Below are positions 14,205 to 17,842 of a DNA stretch of 17,842 nt, one piece after another. Position 1 is the stretch's first letter, and the number at the start of each line of letters is the position of its first letter. The translations under genes and the position numbers were made by a program. The stretch is from Promethearchaeota archaeon (lineage in GTDB: Archaea; Asgardarchaeota; Lokiarchaeia; Sigynarchaeales; SOKP01), in assembly GCA_019057975.1 (NCBI GenBank), contig JAHLWJ010000062.1, positions 1 to 17,842 of the forward strand. Direction: 5' to 3'. Below the pieces are notes generated by a model, which saw only the letters and a program-made list of their open reading frames with translations, ran no database searches and was not told where the DNA came from.

Positions 14205-16496
14205 ATGTTTAATGTTATTTCTTCTAAAGAACCATTACCTAGTTCAATTGAAATTTTTACAATTGAAAGAAAAAATTTAGATATTAGATTGAGAGAGTTA
14301 CGTAAGACATATTTCGAATTAGGATGGAATATCGTTATCATAAAAGATAAAATAGGTTTTATGGCTATTGATAAAGAGAATATCGATGAAGAGCCTCCTC
14401 TTTTAGAGGAATGTTGGAAAGAAGAAAGTGATATTATGAAAAGTATGTTTTATCTATTTGATTCATTAGATAGCCAAAATCAACTTTCACATTCTTTTTT
14501 TACGACATTAAAATATAACTCATTAAAAAATCTTGGAGAAGATAAATTTGTTATTGCAAAAGACCTTAATCTTCATTTTAAAAGGGATCTACTACTTAAA
14601 AAACCAGTTTTAGATACCAAATATTATAAAGTATATGAAGGTCTTCAATTTGTTCCATCATTAAAAAAGGAAAATAATGATTTATATCCTCTATTTATTG
14701 TTAAGCGAGTGATAAGAGTAAAAGGACAAATTAGAGGAAGTCCAAGACAATTACAGTATTTGTCGAATTTAAATACAGAAGTATACTTTAATCAATTAAA
14801 TTCTTTACTAAAAGAATTTATTGGAAATGAACTTGAATGCAACCTTGGTAATTATGTTTTTAAAATAAAAGGTTATACAGAGGAATTTGAGACAGAATTT
14901 TTTGAGATATCTAAGAAAGATCTCGAGATTATCAGTGAAGAAGTTGAAGAATATAATGAAGACGATCTATTCTTAGAAGAAATCGAAGAAGAATATGAAG
15001 AAGACGAGGAATTAGAAAATGAGGAAATCTTAGAAGAAGAAATAATAGAATATGTATTTCCCAGAATTCCAAAACGGTTAGAATACGCTATAATCAAGTC
15101 ACCACCTTTATGGGTTGGAAGAAATGAAAAAAAATCAAATACTACTACAATGCATCTATTAAATCAATTTGGGCCTTTAGAATCCCCTCAATATAAAATT
15201 GTTTTTATTCCTTTATATCCTGAAAATCAAAGAAATATTAAAGAGAAATTAGAAAAGGTATGTAATTTAATAATAAATGGTAGTGGAATTGGTAGATTTG
15301 ATTTTCCAGGATTAAAAAGAAGATTTGGATTAAATATTTCATTGGGAAACTCTAAATCCTTTCCAGTTGATTTGAATCGGGAAAATTTTAAAAGAAATAT
15401 ACATTCAATCTTACTTGAATTAAGAAATGAATTTTCAAATCTTCCTCTCTCATTTTCTCTCAGTTCAGAGATAGTTCCAATTTTTATAGTCGGGTTTAGA
15501 GAACATGTTTTCAGAGAATGGGGGAAATATACACCATTATATCAATATTTTAAAGAGAATCTTGTTTGTTTAGGTTTTCCAAGTCAAATGATTACAAAGT
15601 TCGACAAATTTCTGGTTGGAGATTGGATTTCTTTTCCTTTATGGAGTATTGCAACTAGTATCTTTGCAAAAATTGGAGGTATTCCATGGCATGTCGATGC
15701 GGGTCTGACTAAAAATAAAAAAGCTATAGATGCTATTATTGGGTATCGATTTGCAAGATCATTTTCAGATGAAGAAAATGTATTTATTTTAGGAATAGCT
15801 ACAATCTTTACTGGAAATGGAAGATATTTAGGATTTAAAGTTGGTACTGTAAATATAGATGATACAATTGATAATTATAATTTTTTCTTTAGAAGTCACG
15901 GATATACAAGAAGATACGAAGGACTAAAAATACATGCGGAGGATGTAAAGACCTTATTTAATGATGCAGTAAGACATATTGAAAATAATATTTTATTTCA
16001 GGATGAGCCTGGAGGTGTTATTGTTCATAGATTGGGATCAATTTCAAATGAAGAAGCAGATTCATTTTTAGAATGCTTCCAATTATCAAATTTTTCCGCT
16101 GGAGCTTTGGTTTCTATGTCAGAATTTCCATTAAGATGGAAATTTAATAATCAAACTGTTGTTAGAGGTACTTGGATTAATATAAACGAAAATTCAGGAT
16201 TATTGTTTCCTCAAGGAAGAACTACATATTTTCAAGGTATAAAAAATAAAAATTATAACCCATCCTCAGTTCCTAAATCATTTAAAGTAAAAATTCTCAG
16301 AGATAATGGAGTATACAATAAACCCTATGAGGCTGCTGATGATATAATGGCATTATCTCGAATGAATTGGAGACATGTAACATATATTCCATCAATTTAT
16401 CCAATAAGTTTAGAATATTCATTAATTATAGCCCAAAACCTAAAAAATAATATAATCCCAACTGGCGATTTGATAAAATTACCTTGGTTCTTATAA
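14205..16496 (+). CDS. Catalytically inactive long prokaryotic Argonaute
   Basis: 763 residues with no signal or membrane segment. The MID domain shows YTPLYQYFKENL then GFPSQMITKF (K450, Q461, K465 as likely guide 5'-phosphate contacts), followed by the Argonaute hallmark AKIGGIPWHV (488-497) opening PIWI. PIWI continues to the C-terminus (SLEYSLIIAQNL). Two slicer positions are lost: the first Asp region reads IIGYRFA (511-517) where IGxD is expected, and the conserved HRDG reads HRLG (608-611). Cleavage is therefore unlikely, which fits long-B pAgos, which bind guides and targets and recruit an effector. The N-terminal half should hold N, linker and PAZ-type parts, but I cannot delimit them. 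An extremely acidic segment (about 240-283) is unusual. The stop is 3 bases before the Mrr-type nuclease start, so the two are coupled. Codon use is even more AT-rich than in the 3129-4399 genes. Confidence 0.87.
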   Translation: MFNVISSKEPLPSSIEIFTIERKNLDIRLRELRKTYFELGWNIVIIKDKIGFMAIDKENIDEEPPLLEECWKEESDIMKSMFYLFDSLDSQNQLSHSFFTTLKYNSLKNLGEDKFVIAKDLNLHFKRDLLLKKPVLDTKYYKVYEGLQFVPSLKKENNDLYPLFIVKRVIRVKGQIRGSPRQLQYLSNLNTEVYFNQLNSLLKEFIGNELECNLGNYVFKIKGYTEEFETEFFEISKKDLEIISEEVEEYNEDDLFLEEIEEEYEEDEELENEEILEEEIIEYVFPRIPKRLEYAIIKSPPLWVGRNEKKSNTTTMHLLNQFGPLESPQYKIVFIPLYPENQRNIKEKLEKVCNLIINGSGIGRFDFPGLKRRFGLNISLGNSKSFPVDLNRENFKRNIHSILLELRNEFSNLPLSFSLSSEIVPIFIVGFREHVFREWGKYTPLYQYFKENLVCLGFPSQMITKFDKFLVGDWISFPLWSIATSIFAKIGGIPWHVDAGLTKNKKAIDAIIGYRFARSFSDEENVFILGIATIFTGNGRYLGFKVGTVNIDDTIDNYNFFFRSHGYTRRYEGLKIHAEDVKTLFNDAVRHIENNILFQDEPGGVIVHRLGSISNEEADSFLECFQLSNFSAGALVSMSEFPLRWKFNNQTVVRGTWININENSGLLFPQGRTTYFQGIKNKNYNPSSVPKSFKVKILRDNGVYNKPYEAADDIMALSRMNWRHVTYIPSIYPISLEYSLIIAQNLKNNIIPTGDLIKLPWFL

Positions 16497-16499
16497 ACT

Positions 16500-17744
16500 A
16501 TGTTAGATGAGATTTCAAAGTTCAAAATAGAGATAGAACAATGTTTTGAATCTAAAGATTATATAAATCGAGATTTAAAAAGAATAATAAATTTTTTAAT
16601 TAATTTATTTAATTCTGACGTAATATTTGTTGAAGATGAGGAAGACCATAAAAATCTAGTAAAAATTGAATTCATAATAAATGATATTTCTGTGTATTTA
16701 GATTCTATCAAAATTATAGAAAATCTTTGGAAAGATTACAATTTTTGGTTGACAAATTCTATTTTTTTCCACTATTTTTGGGAGATTATTCAATATTTTA
16801 AATTAGATACTTCTATTAAGATTAAACATAAGTTTGATAAAATTTTGGCTGAAATTGAAAGCCAAATCGTTAAGTGGAAAACTGATTTCAAATTAGAGTT
16901 TGTTTTAAATGTGTGTTTTTTAATATTTAAGGAAAAGAAAGAAATTCTCGCGTACTTTGAAGGTTTAAAGATCAAAATAAGAAATACAAAAGAAGCGAAA
17001 TACATTGAAAAATTATTAGATTTTATTTCGTCTGGAAATTTCGAAGTAAGTTTAATAAAATTATTGGAAAATGATATAGAAATTGCATTATGCTTCACTT
17101 TAATTTTACTCAAATTTGGTAAAAAAACTGAGTTGGATATTGCTAAAAATTATCTTGACTCTAAAGTAAATGAATTATGGAAAAGAATTATAAGATTAAA
17201 TAATAAACCAGAAATTGGTTCGTTCATTAGAGATTGGTTATGTTTAAGATTGCTTCAAATTCAAATTAAGAAAAAATTATCATTTTATAACACTTATAAT
17301 GTCGATGAACTTGATTTCTTCACATTATCTCCAAGAAATTTTGAAAGACTTCTTTTTTGGATATTTAAAAAAAAGAAGGGTTGGAAAGAGATACAATGGA
17401 GAGGTGCGGGGGGTAGTGAAAAAGGCAAAGATATACTTGCTATAAAAAAGAAAAGTGAAAGGAATTGGATAATCCAAGCAAAACGGGAAAAAAGTTTTAG
17501 TAGGAGCAACTTTGAACAAGAATTTGAAAAAGTTTTAAGTGAACTTAAAAATTATGATTGTGAGGGATATCAGATTTTTTTAGCTAGAAACGCTACTGAA
17601 GATATATTTAAATGTGGAGAGGAATTAGCTAAAGAATATAAGTATCAAATTAAAGTAAAAGATAGAGAGGAAATTAATTATATTGTAAAACATGAACCTA
17701 TTTTATTGAAAGAGTTTTTCAATTATCCAATAAAAACTAATTAA
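16500..17744 (+). CDS. Mrr-type restriction-endonuclease-fold effector of the Argonaute
   Basis: 414 residues. Residues 1-260 are helical and unrecognised. Residues about 270-400 are a PD-(D/E)XK domain of the Mrr type: E282 in the first helix (SPRNFERLLFWIF), the GGSEKGKDILAI segment with D311, and WIIQAKRE with Q326-x-K328, the D...QxK variant typical of Mrr-like enzymes. The active site looks complete, so DNA cleavage is predicted. It is read directly after the inactive Argonaute (3-base gap, no ribosome site of its own), implying coupled synthesis and a physical complex. This matches the known pairing of long-B pAgos with associated nucleases that degrade DNA on activation and kill or arrest the infected cell; the helical half may bind the Argonaute or keep the nuclease off. 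Assignment to that system is by architecture, not by sequence comparison. Confidence 0.83.
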   Translation: MLDEISKFKIEIEQCFESKDYINRDLKRIINFLINLFNSDVIFVEDEEDHKNLVKIEFIINDISVYLDSIKIIENLWKDYNFWLTNSIFFHYFWEIIQYFKLDTSIKIKHKFDKILAEIESQIVKWKTDFKLEFVLNVCFLIFKEKKEILAYFEGLKIKIRNTKEAKYIEKLLDFISSGNFEVSLIKLLENDIEIALCFTLILLKFGKKTELDIAKNYLDSKVNELWKRIIRLNNKPEIGSFIRDWLCLRLLQIQIKKKLSFYNTYNVDELDFFTLSPRNFERLLFWIFKKKKGWKEIQWRGAGGSEKGKDILAIKKKSERNWIIQAKREKSFSRSNFEQEFEKVLSELKNYDCEGYQIFLARNATEDIFKCGEELAKEYKYQIKVKDREEINYIVKHEPILLKEFFNYPIKTN

Positions 17745-17842
17745 AAAAGCAAGGCAAATACTCAAAGACTATGCAAAAAATAGGGCTTTATTGGAACTGA
17801 ACTGATATTCTTTTAATTAACGAATAAAATTTTATTCCCCAG
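17745..17842 (+). other. Window end, nothing recognised
   Basis: 98 bases after the nuclease stop contain no open frame, strong hairpin or long T-run. CTTTTAATTAA near 17810-17820 is too weak to call a terminator. Confidence 0.3.

Noticed and set aside
14873..15097. Serine-rich minus-strand open frame
   Set aside because: It is the mirror of the Glu/Asp-rich GAA/GAG tract of the Argonaute gene; the low-complexity Ser composition is a by-product.
1..17842. CRISPR array, tRNA or rRNA gene
   Set aside because: No regularly spaced identical repeats, no T-loop-like GGTTCGAnTCC in a cloverleaf setting and no rRNA-like conserved block were seen. A GATTCGAACG at about 4040 lies inside the YkgJ gene.

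Overview
The window is a very AT-rich stretch that looks archaeal. Several starts lack a Shine-Dalgarno sequence but have a TATA-like element about 25 bases upstream (e.g. 3095-3104, 3552-3561 and, on the minus strand, 9097-9109). One gene ends in an oligo-T run of archaeal type, and the gene families are typical of archaea: a HerA-family ATPase, an archaeal AAA+ protein with a C-terminal winged helix, and a huge winged-helix/TPR protein. A low-GC archaeon such as an Asgard (Lokiarchaeia-like) lineage fits, but this is inference and no marker gene settles it. I saw no tRNA, rRNA, CRISPR array or intact transposase.

Layout. (1) 182-2760: a tiny ORF with a good ribosome site, then a 795-residue protein with a NERD-like PD-(D/E)XK nuclease domain behind a perfect inverted repeat. 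(2) 2761-3128: a gene-free stretch with several stem-loops. (3) 3129-4399: a short hypothetical protein and a YkgJ-type eight-cysteine metal-binding protein. (4) 9079-4396, minus strand: a 1338-residue winged-helix/TPR protein followed after 19 bases by a phospholipase-D-fold (HKD) protein. The HKD reading frame is split by one in-frame TAG, and its catalytic motif lies beyond that TAG. (5) 9213-13412, plus strand: a compact three-gene operon of a NYN/Zc3h12a-type PIN RNase, an AAA+ ATPase with winged helix, and a Cas4/RecB-like nuclease fused to a HerA translocase. It diverges from the TPR gene across a region holding a 12-bp perfect palindrome. (6) 13413-14204: an oligo-T terminator, a decayed minus-strand gene with its own hairpin terminator, and the next promoter. 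(7) 14205-17744: a catalytically dead long prokaryotic Argonaute coupled by a 3-base gap to an Mrr-type nuclease.

Read together, most of the window looks like a defence island. It has five putative nucleases of different folds or subfamilies, each tied to a recognition or motor partner. The Argonaute/Mrr pair matches the known idea of an inactive long-B pAgo that senses nucleic acid through a guide and activates a separate nuclease. The PIN/AAA-wHTH/nuclease-HerA operon combines an RNase, a DNA nuclease and two ATPases in a way I do not recognise as a named system; it is the best candidate for something undescribed. The amber-interrupted HKD gene is either a fresh pseudogene or a pyrrolysine-type read-through gene.
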